Below are positions 1 through 11,938 of a stretch of DNA of 30,741 nt, piece after piece. The stretch's first letter is position 1; each line of letters begins with the position of its first letter. This DNA comes from Terana coerulea (taxonomy: Eukaryota > Basidiomycota > Agaricomycetes > Polyporales > Phanerochaetaceae). Position numbers and translations under genes: made by a program. The notes under the pieces are model-generated. The model worked only from the letters and a program-made list of their open reading frames with translations, made no database searches and had not been told where the DNA came from. Location of the stretch: NCBI GenBank assembly GCA_024811115.1, contig JAKOGH010000663.1:1-30741 (forward strand), read 5' to 3'.

Positions 1-225
1 GGTGACGAGCAGCTTGAGGGCGTACTGCAGGATGTGCACCACAAGGTCCCAGATCGGCTCGTGTGCGAAGTAGTTGGGGTTAATCGCGGGCGGTGCCAAC
101 GGGTCGGCCGAGCCTATGTGCACCGTGCCGCGTGAGAACAGGTGGGTGAGCGCGCAAAAGAACGTGGTGTAGCGCTTGACGGGCTCCGCAGGAGGAACGC
201 ACGGCATGGGTTGGTGGCCGGCCCA
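1..225 (-). CDS. GMC oxidoreductase, C-terminal exon (partial, runs off the left edge)
   Basis: Read on the minus strand, this is one open exon of 75 codons ending exactly at the window edge. It carries a hallmark of the GMC (glucose-methanol-choline) C-terminal substrate-binding domain: PVKRYTTFFCALTHLFSRGT followed by VHIGSADPLAPPAINPNYFA. Family members are FAD-dependent alcohol or aldehyde oxidases and dehydrogenases, such as aryl-alcohol oxidase. The catalytic histidines lie further downstream, outside the window. The 5' end is a TTGCAG acceptor at 226-231, with a matching GTGAGT donor at 281-286, giving a 61-nt intron. The next upstream exon (from 287) has a family-like reading, RLFADQRHPQA, but it is out of phase with this exon. 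The rest of the protein, several hundred residues that should lie further right, is not recognisable. The gene is therefore probably truncated or decayed. Confidence 0.75.
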
Positions 226-289
226 CTGCAACAACCAATATCGAGTCAGTCATTGCGTTCGAACCTCGTGCTCGAGCGTGACTCACTCG

Positions 290-3200
290 GCTTGCGGGTG
301 CCGCTGGTCCGCAAACAGTCTCATTTGTACCTCTACTGTTTCTGCGATCCAGCTTGAAGGGAAGGACCGGCGTTGGCGAGCACTTCCGTGCTACAGGCCT
401 CCACTTGCGCGTGCCAACCGGCTACTGCTTCCTTGGTGCCAAGAGCGGGGGCAGGGATGAAGACGTGAGACAGCCAATATAACTACAGCCTGCACTTCTC
501 GAGGCGCTCGGATTAGCGGTCTGGGAGGTGTATAATAGTAGCCAAGGACAACAATAAAAACGAACTGACCGTGATCAAAGGACACAACAGTGACCAGAGT
601 ATATGCCTGCTCTAGAGCACGAGCGCACGGTTATGTACCGCCTGCGCTGCTTGCGCGAGCAAATTCCGCGCAATCTTCGCCTGTGACAGAATCCCTCGTC
701 CAGAACCTCGGCCAAGGCCAAGCGGCATGGTGAACGTTGGTGGACCGTGGGACAGCAGTGCGTTTGTGTAGGTGCGAGAGTTTCCTGACAAGAGGTGATC
801 CAGACATGTGTCGTGCGCAGTGAAGGGTACGCATAGTAGAAGGTAGAGAGGCAAGCTGAAAGGCTGGGCCAGATGACAGGAGAGAAAGTGCAACGAAAAG
901 TGTCGGAGAGGACACGTGGCGCCGTGATCCGCCACGGAATGATCGTAACCGGGGCGCCCTCAGGCATACCGGGATATGCCGACGCAGCGTTGGCGCGTCG
1001 ACCTCCGCGTTTGCCTCTCAACCTCTCTCGTCTCCCAGGCGTTCTCGCACCGACATACCAAGACATGCGCAGCTTCTCTTACAATTCCGCCTTGCACACG
1101 AACCTGGCGATCACTCAACACTCGACGCTTCCACTAGCTCAATCTTCCCGTCTCGTCTGCTGACTGGCGTATGCGCTCCATATCGGAGCTCGCTACCAAA
1201 GCCCCTCGACTTGCTTGCTCTCTCGACTCAATCCTTCGGCAAACGGTATCCCAGCTGTTCTTGCTGCCAGTCCCACTTCCCGCAGCCTGCGTTCGCGCTT
1301 CGGTGTGCCTGCCCTGGCAATGCATTGAGATGACGCCGATGTACGTCCATTATCTCGACGTGTCTCCACGCAACCACTTACCGTTGCGATGACTAGGCTC
1401 GCAGACAGCGCTCCCAGCCATACAGCATCTCCCTCAAGCTCTTTACTGCTGTCAACACACGTCCAGTCGCCACCGGCGAGGCCAGCAATGGGTCTACCTT
1501 GGGTGCGTAGAGTTTTTGCTGCATGCTTGTGAACTTTAGTGACAGGCACCATTCCTTTCAGCAGTCTCGCAGTACCTTGGGCCTCCGGACGGACCGAAGG
1601 CTGTACCTCGCATTCTTGTCGGATGGCAGTCCAAAACACCATCCTGTCGGTATGTCTTTAGGTTACCCCACACCTGACCACTCTGACCTTGAACATAGGC
1701 ATGGTGGTATCTAAGGCGAATTTGTGACGCATAGTGAAAGATAACGAGGGCTGGGGGTACGCACAGTGCTCCGCCTGCAGTCTACTCCCCTCTGACGATT
1801 TCGTGATGTGAAGGTCCCGACATCAATGCAGGCTGTTATACCCTTCTTCATCGGACGTCGGTGGACCCTTCACGCGCAGGCTTTGAATTGACACCGGCAT
1901 CCCGAGAGACATACGAAGGGCGTGCAGCGCCCCAACAGGAAAATACCGACTTGGCGCGCGCAACTTCATTCATCACGCTACAACGCCTTCGAATGATATG
2001 GTACGCATTCAGGCGACAGCAGGACCACGAATCCATATCCTCGACGAGAACAGTACCTCACCAACTCCTGGTCATTCTACTCATAGTTGCTCCATATCAA
2101 GGTCCAAAATTGTTGCACTACCCCTGATGCAATGACGTCGTTCCCCACCCATCGTGACGCTGCCAGGGTTGGCGACATTGATATCACACCACGGTGATTA
2201 TCGCCGCACACACGAGTTTCTCCAGTTGGACGATATTTTCGGCCGATTACTTTTATAACAGTAGTACATCGGTAGTACGACATTTATAACATGCGCGGAT
2301 CGGAGTACAGATACCAAGAACAGCAGCCGGAGCTGGTCAGGAAGGGTTGGCGGTGGAGCTTCTTGCTGCACAGGTGCGTTCGCCGCTGGTGTATCCCGAC
2401 TGGTCGTTGACCTTGACCATACAGATATCTCGTAAGTGCGCGCAACGACGGCATGGGTGACCGGGCAACATAGGGATTTGGAACATATTCATCGAGCGGA
2501 AGGCAAAACGCTTCGATAGCCATGTGCGAAGACCCAGAGGCTTGTCGAATGCCACGCTACGCCGTCACTCATTCTCTCCGACAGTGGTTGATATGGAAAA
2601 GAAACATGGAGCATCGAGATTCGGCGTATTTGTTCCTGCTGCATCTTTCACGCTCAGCTTACCTCCTGCCTGTCAATTCCACCGCCTGCGCCACAGTTGC
2701 ATTGACATAGAATGCGCTACGTTGAAGGTCGTCAGCAGGCCGGACAGGAGGCGAGGAGCGACTGGGATCTGGGAAGCTTGACTGAATTGGCTGGATGCTT
2801 TCAGTTTGCTAGCAGAGGTACGCCCCATTGCCGCTTCTTTTGTGCCTCCTATGTAACCCTTTCACTTGCCTTTCACCAGCAGACCCGTCTCTCGACTATG
2901 CCGGGACTACCGGCCGGGTTGCATAGCAAGGAAGTGTGTCGCTTGAAAGGCCTTGGGAATAGTTGGACTACTTTTTGTACGCGCAGTTCTTACATGTTCC
3001 GTCCTCTGCAGACTGTGTGGTAACTTTGAACACAATGAATGACATAAACGCTCACCAAAGACTGCGAAGTTCGAACGCGACGCTGCGCTCGATAGCGTGC
3101 CGACCCTCGCTATGATCGACGCGTCCATGTGTCTGCTCATCGATGAGTATCGCAATGTCTCTCGAAGGTGTCGGCCAAACGTTTGGCAGCTGGAAGGCAT

Positions 3201-3984
3201 GCGATCGCTGACCAGCGGGTCCAGTCCCGGTCCCGCCCCTCGCGTTCTCACCCGCCGCGTCCTGATTGGCCAGGCTTCCATCAACTCCCTATCAGACGCC
3301 CGCTCAGCTCTTGCCTCTGCTCCTTCACTTAAGTGCTACCTCCGCTTTCGATACTCGTCCTCTGACATTGCACATTTGCCGCTAAGCCCACTATCTGTGT
3401 GATATCAAGAAGGCTCCAGCTGCGGTGAGTTCACACTTGGCTTCATCGACACGCCGTCTGACTTCTTCCTTAGACTCGCCCTCGTCCTCGCCCATGTCCT
3501 CGCCAGCTTCAGCATCCCGCAATGTCTGCCTCCTGAGGCCAGATCCACGAGTTTCATGCAACAGGTGCGTAGTTTTGCGAGTACACACTTCTATTCCTCG
3601 TCCCAGGCTAATCTCGCTCGCAGGAGCATGATATTCCTCGGCCGTCATGTTACAACTGTAGCCACGACGGTCTCGATGATACCGTCCAAGGAGCTGAGGC
3701 TGGCTTGAAGGAAATCAGGGCTCAAGGTGCGCGCACTGCTTGGGGTACGCGATGCAGAGCATTGACTGCCCGAAAACGTCTTAAAGCCTGCACAGTGTAC
3801 CTAAGATTCTCGGATTTGCGCTGAACGTTGGCGAACGCCTGTCGAAGAATTCATCCCAGCTTGTGCATATAGCCATCACCACGGCGTCAACACCATGCAT
3901 TGGCGATTATCCCTCTCGGATGCACCGCTGGACAATGTTGAATGCTGCCTCGCGCATCACGGAGCCTCACTTCCCTCAAAGGGT
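290..3984. other. Long stretch with no recognisable gene
   Basis: About 3.7 kb. Every open frame is short (at most 163 codons, 575-1066 on the minus strand), and none shows a motif I recognise. Intron-like pieces exist on the plus strand, for example GTGCGT...CGCAG at about 3565-3622 and GTGAGT...CTTAG at about 3424-3474, so spliced fragments of a plus-strand gene leading into the Egt1-like relic are possible. A 30-residue frame around 3076-3165 (KFERDAALDSVPTLAMIDAS onward) looks protein-like, but I cannot place it. I see no tRNA, tandem repeat or complete transposon here. Confidence 0.4.
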
Positions 3985-4457
3985 GGATGACAAGCGAACC
4001 AGGCCATCCACGCTACGCCCGTAGGATCCGAAAGGTCGCGAGAATGATCTTTATGATGCTCGAGCACGAGGCGTTCCACGCTGAGGTGAGTGCCCATCCT
4101 TAACTCGTAGACTGCGACTGAAGCCAGCTCTCGCCGATGCAGACCTTACTTTACATGCTCCTCCAGCGTGCCGGAACCGGTACTGTTCCCCGAATGGCTT
4201 GATACCGCCCGCACGGGACGTCCTCGCGCAATCTTTGGGATACCGCATCCAAGCCGTCGTCGAGCACGGCTGCACTTGGCCCTGCGACCATCACACTCGG
4301 CCACGATGACGTCGAGGCCTACAACGAGTCGACCGACGTTGTTGGACACGAGTTTATCTGGGATAACAAGCACCCGCAGAGGGACTTGCACGTCGGCGCG
4401 TTCCCCACCGAGTCACGGCCCGTCTCGAACGGCGAGTTTTACCAGTTCCATTCATGA
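3985..4457 (+). pseudogene. Egt1-like ergothioneine biosynthesis protein, internal fragment (EgtB part)
   Basis: Fungal Egt1 makes hercynine with a SAM-dependent methyltransferase domain. It then adds a sulfur substituent oxidatively with a DinB_2 plus FGE-sulfatase (EgtB-like) half. Only the junction of that second half is seen here. The first exon (to 4085) reads KVARMIFMMLEHEAFHAE, and its HE...H residues match the iron-binding histidine motif of the DinB fold. A GTGAGT...TGCAG intron follows (4086-4142). The second exon (4143-4457) reads TLLYMLLQRAGTGTVP and later LGPATITLGHDDVEAYNES and HEFIWDNKHPQRDLHVGAF, which opens the FGE-type domain. An in-frame TGA at 4200-4202 interrupts the second exon, and a second TGA ends it at 4455-4457, long before the expected C-terminus. 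No methyltransferase half was recognised upstream. I read this as a decayed or truncated copy; a 5-histidylcysteine-sulfoxide-synthase-like paralogue is an alternative. Confidence 0.7.
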
Positions 4458-5093
4458 ATCTGTCATATACGCTCGGCAGACCTTCTGTGTATCATAAAGC
4501 GGTGAACCACTCATGTCACTATTATATCACAGGAAATTCGATGCTGTACATGTTCACACAAAACACAGTTCCCTTGCGACATGAGAGATCAATACTGTAT
4601 GCCACGCTGTAGATGTTCGGGGACAGACAGATTTCATCGATAGCCATGAGATTCAAAAGCGCGCCTTTTCATAACCCCTGCCTACTCGCCATAAATGACG
4701 GGTTGCGTCAAGCACCGCCGATGCTACTCTGCGGATTCGTGGTCAGCCTTGAGTGTGCAAGGAAGGAGAAAAATTGGTCCATAAGTGACGACTTCAAGTG
4801 GAGTTCTCGATGTAGGCCAGTCACAAAGAGAAATACATACGATCCTCTTGACCAGTATGTATCTCAGCCTGTGAGTAGCCCACTGTAAAGTGCGTTGCCA
4901 CAACCGGGCCGATAGAGCTCAAGCCATGATGTGCTTACCTTTCCATCTTGCTTGCCGGACTCCACATCGTTGTCAATGCTGCTGTCTGCAACCCTGGTAG
5001 TGTCGACGTGGATCATGATTGCTGGCTCCTTGAGCTACAATAATCAATCACAGGATAGGGAGCAAAACGAATCACTAACCTCATTGTCCGCTG
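4458..5093. other. Intergenic stretch, nothing recognised
   Basis: This lies between the Egt1-like relic and the 3' end of the DUF6534 gene on the other strand. The longest frame (4613-4888, +, 91 codons) has no recognisable motif. The right part is probably the 3' untranslated region of the DUF6534 gene. Confidence 0.4.
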
Positions 5094-6881
5094 TTAGCCT
5101 TGGATCTTAGGCATGCTTCCGCCCCCACTCGGGTTGCGAGATCCACGCGTAGTTGAACTGCCACCCGTTACAGGTCGCATATGGTAGCTGTTGATCTCAA
5201 CGGGCCTGTCGCGAAGGAAGTTACGGGCATTGAGGTTTGCAAGCATCGCATTGAAGTAGAGCGACCCCAGAGGCGCTTCGAAAATCATCATCATCAAGGT
5301 GTCTGGAGAGCCAACGACCTGGCGGTGATGCTGAGAATCAGTGCTTGACCGAATGCACATGGACCAAAGTCTTACTAGCGCTAGAACCACGATCGCGACG
5401 ACAGCAGTCCACAAACCGCTGTTAATTGTTATCAATATGAGATGAAATGCAAGTTTGTTCGTGCTGCAAATTCGATGAGCTGTAAAAGTATACAGCTTAT
5501 AAAAGTATTTTACCGAGAGAAGCTTGCGCGGCGAGTGTTGCAAAGTAGAAGAACCATTGTACCGGCTATGATAACATCTGCAACAGCAGATGTAGCACGT
5601 AATGCAACGGCGAGTCCCTGTGAGGTAATCAGGTTAAATGGAGCAGATGTCTCGTATCAATTGGACCATACCACCATCTCTCCAGATGATACGACGGCTA
5701 TAGAGGGGCTATCCGCTCTGTTGCATTTAGTGGTCAGCTGTGGAACCAAAGGGGATAGGGAGAATGTACGCACAGAGACACGACATAGGCTATACCAAGA
5801 AGATAAGTGAATCCGTAGTTCACGTTAAGTACCCTAGCACGCACGAATGGCACCAACTGAACTTGGCTTGTCAACAGAACAAACCATACGCAATGTTAAA
5901 GGACTTGCCTATTTGCCAGATGGAAAGCGGAGCCTATGAAGAGGGTCTAAGCTCAAGGTATGAATACGACAGCCATCCACAAACCACTATGAGTGGGACG
6001 AGCCACTTGCGACGAGATTGAACTTGGTCTTGGAGTTAGGCGGACAGAGGACCAGGGATGTGTACTCAAACGCAAATTTGTAAATGCGGTGTAGGAAAAA
6101 CAACTGCACAGCACAGGCTCCGAGACCCTATCAAGGATATCAGCGAGTGGTCTGGAGCTGCGTATACAGTAGCTTACTAGTAGCCACACATGGTGCTTAT
6201 TTTCGTTAGTTTAGTACAAGATAGACACGCGTAGTGGCTGCAACACACCGCTGTTCCCCTGCATGCCATCCATTATTGGTAACGTGCAATTGCGTTTACA
6301 TATCAGGCGACTCACGTCTGTGGCATGGAAAGCTGTAAAACCGAGCCCCATCTCGTGATGAGCACAGGCCATACTACAAAAGGAGTTAGAAGCGCAATGA
6401 TTGAACTTTCCGGATGACTCACGACTCGACAGCATTATTATCTGGTTTGCGGTGTCAACCAGCCTGTGTTTTTATTGTGGTGAGATCGGCAGCTTGCTCA
6501 TGTGTACACCTATTCGTACCATACAAAGACGACCTGAAGTGCATGACAATGGGTGACAAGCTTTGAATAAGCGGTGAAGTACTCACGTAAAGCTTGAGCA
6601 TAGGAGGGTCGGTGTCGTAGCTGGGGTCGCATGTTGGGTTAGCCACCTACGTTCCACTGATGCCTGGCGACTACGTGCTTACTTCAGAAAATAGAGGAAC
6701 CTGCAGTGCAGTCAGTGTGAGAGTACACCCTGCATATTGCTACAACACTCACATCTGCATACATCCAATCCCCCACAGAACACACGCGAGAATGCCACCG
6801 AGAAGAACGGGTCCAAATCCAAAATTCACAGTCATGAGGTTGAGAATGATGGGGTTTTCCTCGGGCATGTCCGCGGCCATG
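5094..6881 (-). CDS. DUF6534-type multi-span membrane protein, many small exons
   Basis: This family of agaricomycete integral membrane proteins has about seven helices and no established function. The start is the ATG at 6879-6881. Exon 1 reads MAADMPEENPIILNLMTVNF then GFGPVLLGGILACVLWGIGC, the usual first helix. Small exons follow with FLYFLK, YDTDPPMLKLY and WLVDTANQIIML, then LWPVLITRWGSVLQLSMPQ. Further on are VQLFFLHRIYKF (about 6080-6110) and KWLVPLIVVCGWLSYSYLEL (about 5960-6015). The 3' exons are clearest: ADVIIAGTMVLLLC (about 5550-5590), LILITINSGLWTAVVAIVVL (about 5400-5460) and LGSLYFNAMLANLNARNFLR (about 5215-5275). The stop is TAA at 5094-5096. Order and spacing fit the family well. 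The phases of the exons around 5960-6330 do not all join, and one surplus base is suspected near the VQLFF exon, so the gene may be lightly damaged or the assembly may contain indels. Confidence 0.75.
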
Positions 6882-9479
6882 ATATACGTTAAGAGCACAA
6901 TGACTGGTCCAGATGAAGGGTGAAAACGAATGCACTAGAGTCTGAATAAAAGCCATGTCATTAGGGTGCGTCGGCGCTGTATGGATACGCACCTTCGGCG
7001 TGTACAGCCCCTCTGATACTTACTAATCAGCGCAATAAGTAGTAAATATCCGGGTAAAGACGTTTCGTACAGAGCACAGGCATGGTACGTCCTTTTTATA
7101 GGACCTTCGAAGATACTAAGTAATCTTCGCAGGCGAGAATGGTGGATAGTGATCACACACCGAGGGTGGAATACAATCATCATCATTGCGCTCAAAGGCA
7201 GTTCTGAGGTGTCATATGTCTGTTGGTAAGATATCGAGAGATGGGTTGATTCTTCTGCAAGCGTGCAAGTAGTGGAAGCAGGCTAGAAAACGATGCGATA
7301 GGTAGTTCTACCGCTACCAACGGAGTCCGAGTTACTATGATGAGTCTTGAAGCACTTGATAGATGAAGGAAGTCATGCGAGCACATCTAGACAGCGCGTG
7401 GTGCAGGGTAGAAGCTCAGAAGGCGTGTACCCTCTTCTCGCTTTCCAGTTCACAGTGCAGTGACTCCGACAAACCCCTGTCGCCGTATTTGCGCGCTTGA
7501 ATGGGCGCTCGACTGAGCGCTGAGCGCCGTGGCCCAACGCGCATAAGCAAATTCCCACGGAAGGTCATGTCTATCCTTTACCTCACACGAATCCCTGTGT
7601 CGCCAAAATGTACCTACCGGCATGTGTACCCTTGAAACAACACTCTCCAATGAAGTAATTTCATCACGCTCATATATGTCCCTTTGCCTAATAAGTACAG
7701 AAGCGCGGATATTGTGGCGTTTTCCGCCACGAAGCGCACCGGGTTCGGCCACTGTCCCGGGAACGCTACCATCTTCAAACCTCAAAGTTCAGCACCTATG
7801 ATACCGAGGTCTGGTTCTGCCCTCATGGTCGGCTGCATCTGTACAAGCTCCAATGAACGGTCCGCTGATGTTATTGAAGCCGCTGTGCCAGAGGGAACCT
7901 GGTTACCTTACTAGTGGTAAGCTTCAGTTGACACATGTGAGACTGTGGGATTAATCTCCTTCCATCTCACCTGCGGTCGAAGGCTATACCGTGCGGAGCG
8001 CAGAGATGCCGGACAGTTGGCGAAGGTTCGACTTCCATGCAAACTCTACGCTTTCGTATGTCTGCATCTTTGGTCGAATCCCCTGCAATCACGATACGGT
8101 ATCTACCGGTGACCACGGCGCGTTCCGGGCACACGTTGCTTCGCTTCCACGGGCTTCTGCTATCCCCAGGCCTCGACATAGAGCAATACGAAGATACAAC
8201 AGACCAGACTACCGACACACTGGGACTCTCATGTCATTGGATTGCAAGCTTGCGCGCTGGGCAAGATACAGCAACGGAAGAGGCCAATGCTATAGGCCTC
8301 CGATTTCCGGTTCTCACGTTCGCTTCTATTGGAAGACTCATTTGCAGCCGGCGGTGAATTTCGCAATACCTTTACAGGCTGAGGCCAACTAGTATTGTTC
8401 CGAACCTTGAGATTACCCTCGTATTGCCAACTTAGGGTGTGACGTAAAGTACAGGTACGCTGCCTCATTGGTAGGAAGCCTTGAAAAATGTCCTGACATG
8501 GGCATAATATGGGGTCGGGACGCACGGAAGCCTGCAGTCGCATCTACCCGGCACCATGAACCCAGATGCTTGCGCTGAGCACGTGTACCTGAAGAATTCT
8601 CATAGTGAGTGAGTATTTTGCATATCATGATTCATACTGATGTGAAGCTCGGACAGATTTCAGGATGTGTTGTGTCTCTCACGTATGGCTGCTCGACGCT
8701 TGCACAGGCTTGAAAGATGACAGTCACGTCTAATTCAGGCGTGTGCACGGCGGTGTTCCCTACGGGAAAGTCCGGGCCAGCGGACCTCCGAAGGACGTTT
8801 GTAGCCCCCTCCGGTCCACTGCCCCGTAGCGGAAAGCAACGAGACAATGTGCTATTGGAAAACGCAGAGGCGAGGCGCATGTCATCTCGATCTTACACCC
8901 GTTAGGTACGCAGATTAATTAAGCAAGAGTCATGCAACCACTTCAGACGACCGATATGATACAGTTCTACGACACTATCCGGTACTTTCAGGCGTAGGCA
9001 CGGGCAATACGCTGGCTCTGAGAGAAGCAGAGTCATGTGTAATTGCGCTGTGGACCTCACTTGTGCCCGGAGTCCCGTGGTCAAGCAGTACCGCCCTGTA
9101 GCTTCCCTTCCATGTTGCGCATCCAGGGAATCTTGATGCCGTAACGCTCTGCTGCATGCATCATTCAACTTGGTCAAACAGGACATTGGGAACGACACCT
9201 GTTAAGAGCGCAGGCTTACCGCATCGGTGCGTGCACGCTGCTCCTTATCGGAGCGTGGTATACGCGTAACTGATGATAATCTCCAATTTAGATTTGATGA
9301 TGTTGTGGTAGCTTCACGGTGTCCGAAGGCTCCATGTTCCACCGCGCGTTATGATTCCAGGGTACCTGCACCTTACCATTGAACCACCTCGTCGTGCGTT
9401 AAGTCCTTCCCCGTCCTTTGAGCTTGTGGAGCCACCGTGCAGGCCAAGCTTACCCGATTTCCTTCGCAGAATCTCCATA
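6882..9479. other. 2.6 kb with no recognisable gene
   Basis: This lies between the divergently transcribed DUF6534 gene (-) and the P450 (+), so both promoters should lie inside it. Frames are short (longest 133 codons at 7991-8392, +) and carry no motif I know. On the minus strand near 9090-9150 a short frame reads YGIKIPWMRNMEGKLQGG; it looks protein-like but I cannot assign it. No repeat array or RNA gene is seen. Confidence 0.4.
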
Positions 9480-11551
9480 ATGTCCCAACTCGCTATATAT
9501 GCTTGTTATGCCATTTACTTAACCTTCCTCCTTAGTTGTTATAACGCGATTCGAGTAAGTGCCATATACTTGCTGCGTACCGATTTTGGGCTTACAAAAC
9601 AACGTCTCAGCTTCGTCACATCCCTACGGAAGGCGGGTCATCAATACCCATACTGTCTTACGTTGGAGCGTACAGGTTCGTAGCAGATGCAAACTCGGTT
9701 ATACAACGAGGCTATGAGAAGGTGTGGTACGCTTTTAATTGTACTCATACCTGTACTCATGCGCGGCAACGCATCTTTCAGCATAAGGGCAACGCGTTCA
9801 AAGTCGCCGTATTCGATCGTTGGGTGGTTGTCCTTACCAGCGCAAAGCTCATTAACGAAGTTCAAAAGCTCCCGGATGAAGTGGTGTCACTTGCTAATGG
9901 GATCTGTGATGTACGTGCAACCACAGTATGTTGCACTGTGACCCTGGACCGTCTGATGTCTCGAATGCAGTTTCTTGGCTTTCATTACATCTTTGGGTCA
10001 TGGCTTCGTGATGATCCAGTCCAGTCGCAAGCGAGAATTGTACAAGCGCACTTCACCAAGAACCTCTCTGTATTCTTCAACGACATTTACGAGGAAATAG
10101 ACATGGCGTTTCAGGAGCTTGTCCCTGCTCGCGACACAGGTTCGTCATTTTATGTTCTTTGAACGCAACGTGATGCTGACCGTAATGCTACTTCGCATTG
10201 TATAGAATGGATAGCAGTGACAGCCACTGACGTTACGCGCAAAATCATTGCTCGTGCAGGCAGTCGCATCTTTGTCGGCCTTCCGCTAGGTAGGTGTTAT
10301 CACCTTCAGCGAAGCTTACACTTTACTCATAACCTACAGCTCGCAATCAGGGGTATCTTGACAGCTCCGTTCAATTCACTGCGGACGCCGCTGTCGCCTT
10401 GAAATTCCTCGCTTTCCTCCCTCCATTAGTGAAGCCTTTGGTCGGGAGATTCATCTCCGCTGTTGACCGCCACATCAGGCACACTCTCGACTATCTCCAA
10501 CCGGTGGCACAAGAACGCATTGCGCTTTTGGACAAATGGGGGATAAGTGGATTGACAGGCCGGTGCGTAGAGTATGTGCTCAAGCTGAGGCTACAACTGA
10601 GTGTTGGTGCACCAGAACGACATGCTGCAATGGTGCATTGAGGAGCTCAAGCTCCGAGGCCTGGGTATGGAGGATTTGGCGCGCATGATGCTCTTCATGG
10701 ACTTTGCGTCCATAGATGCGACTACTGCTGTATGTCATGAGCTTATGTGACGGCTAGCCTGGTCGATACTCATGGACATTTTGACCTTACAGTCTTTCAC
10801 ACACGCACTCTATGCCCTTGCCGCGAGGCCTCTGCTGACCCAACTTCTCCAAGGCGAAGTTGATGAAGTAGTCGCAGCACGGGGATGGTCTAGGGACGCC
10901 ATCGACCACATGCATAAGCTCGACAGTATGCTGCGGGAGAGTCAAAGGTACACAGGGTTGCATCTCAGTGCGCATCGTCCTCGTCAAAAACGGTTTTATG
11001 GCTGATATAGAGGCTGCCTGCATGCACAGCATCACTATTTCGCACCTCCCTAGTATCATTCACTCTGTCTAATGGGTTGTATGTTCCAAAAGGTACTCTC
11101 ATTGCAGCAGCAGCCCGGGCAACGCATCTCGACGATGAGTATTATCCGGACCCAACCCTATTCGACCCATCGCGTTATGTTCAAGACAACCAAGACAATG
11201 AAGAGAACCCGTCGTCTAGGAACGCACATTTTGTTACTACCTCCGCCACTTATCTTCCATTTGGGCATGGCAGGCACGCATGGTGAGTTTTCCTGCAGTC
11301 CATTCAGTGCGTCAACACCTGCTCATGAGCCTAGTCCTGGGCGTTTCCTCGCTGCCATGGAGGTTAAGGTCATGATGGCCTACATTCTCTCTCGTTACGA
11401 CATTTGCCTAGAAAACAATGGCGGGCAGCCTGATCCCTTATTTGTCGGACTCAGTATATTGCCGGACCCGGGCTGTAAAGGTCATGTATCGGAGAAGGAC
11501 AAGGAGCGCAAGCAATATGTAATAGCATGTATCAGAGTCCTAGTGTTGTAG
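9480..11551 (+). CDS. Cytochrome P450 (agaricomycete, CYP512-like), one surplus base
   Basis: A heme-thiolate monooxygenase, ER-anchored by its N-terminal helix (IYACYAIYLTFLLSCYNAIR). I trace ten exons: 9480-9554, 9611-9721, 9782-9910, 9971-10139, 10206-10289, 10340-10566, 10616-10729, 10793-10992, 11054-11282 and 11335-11551. Motifs in order: the N-terminal IPILSYVGAYRF region, the I-helix MMLFMDFASIDATT, the K-helix ExxR as LRESQR (about 10932-10949), the PERF-like YYPDPTLFDPSRY, and the heme loop FGHGRHA-C-PGRF. The cysteine ligand codon is split by the last intron (11283-11334). Exon lengths sum to 1555, one base more than 518 codons. The break is near 10960-10975, between YTGLH and VRIVLVKN, so the gene carries a +1 frameshift unless this is an assembly error. 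The resemblance to CYP512 is a memory-based impression. Its likely role is oxidative tailoring in a secondary-metabolite pathway. Confidence 0.9.
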
Positions 11552-11614
11552 TCAATCAACTCTTCTCAGTTTCTTCGCCCCTCTGTCTTTGCATGGTGGA
11601 TATCTCGATACTGG

Positions 11615-11619
11615 TTGAG
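11615..11619. repeat. Target site duplication of element 1, left copy
   Basis: TTGAG directly precedes the 5' LTR. The same five bases directly follow the 3' LTR at 16209-16213. Five bases is the usual length for Ty3/gypsy integrases. Confidence 0.9.
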
Positions 11620-11795
11620 TGTCATGAACTTCTGGGCGTCTCTAGGGTATTCTTTTCATTTCCATTGTCTTCTACCCCTATCTATTGTTCTCTCATCGAT
11701 ACTCGTGGTTTCCGTATGTTTCTCTATTGTTCTGGACCGCTCTAGTACATACACGAGGATACCGGGTGGTACTGTACAGTTTAGGACTACACATG

Positions 11796-11804
11796 TATAA
11801 GTAG
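11796..11804 (+). promoter_or_regulatory. TATA-like box of the LTR promoter
   Basis: TATAAGTAG, conserved in all four LTR copies (TATATAAGTAG in the rightmost). Transcription starting about 30 nt downstream would begin near 11829, at the proposed self-primer. This is inferred from position only. Confidence 0.55.
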
Positions 11805-11828
11805 CTACCGTCTGCAACAGAGAAAGCC

Positions 11829-11839
11829 AGTCTTGAGCT
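11829..11839 (+). promoter_or_regulatory. Proposed 5' end of transcript / self-primer in the element 1 LTR
   Basis: AGTCTTGAGCT here; AGTCTCGAGCT in the other three LTRs (16101-16111, 23369-23379, 30637-30647). It is the reverse complement of the 11 nt at 11939-11949, apart from one position that would form a G-U pair in RNA. The location, about 33 nt from the TATA box, fits the transcript 5' end. Confidence 0.55.
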
Positions 11840-11938
11840 GGTCTGTTCCCCAGCTAGTGACTCGGAGACTGCACCACTAGTTCCGTCCCAGTTGAGAGCG
11901 TCGCACCTGGTACAGCTGTACTAGTTGTTGTTGACATA

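Larger units (their letters stand above)
11620..11936 (+). repeat. 5' LTR of element 1
   Basis: 317 bp, TG...CA ends. It is nearly identical to 15890-16208 and clearly related to 23161-23477 and 30428-30741. It contains a TATA-like box (11796) and the 11-nt stretch proposed to prime reverse transcription (11829-11839). Confidence 0.95.

Noticed and set aside
575..1066. Minus-strand frame of 163 codons next to the GMC exon
   Set aside because: It does not contain any GMC motif and has no recognisable domain.
3391..3648. Minus-strand acidic frame (EAGEDMGEDEGESKEE)
   Set aside because: It comes from a CTCGTCCTCG-like low-complexity stretch, and better intron signals lie on the other strand.
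10950..10971. A 21-nt intron GTACACAG...CTCAG in the P450 to explain the frame change
   Set aside because: Too short to be spliced, and it would not restore the expected frame.
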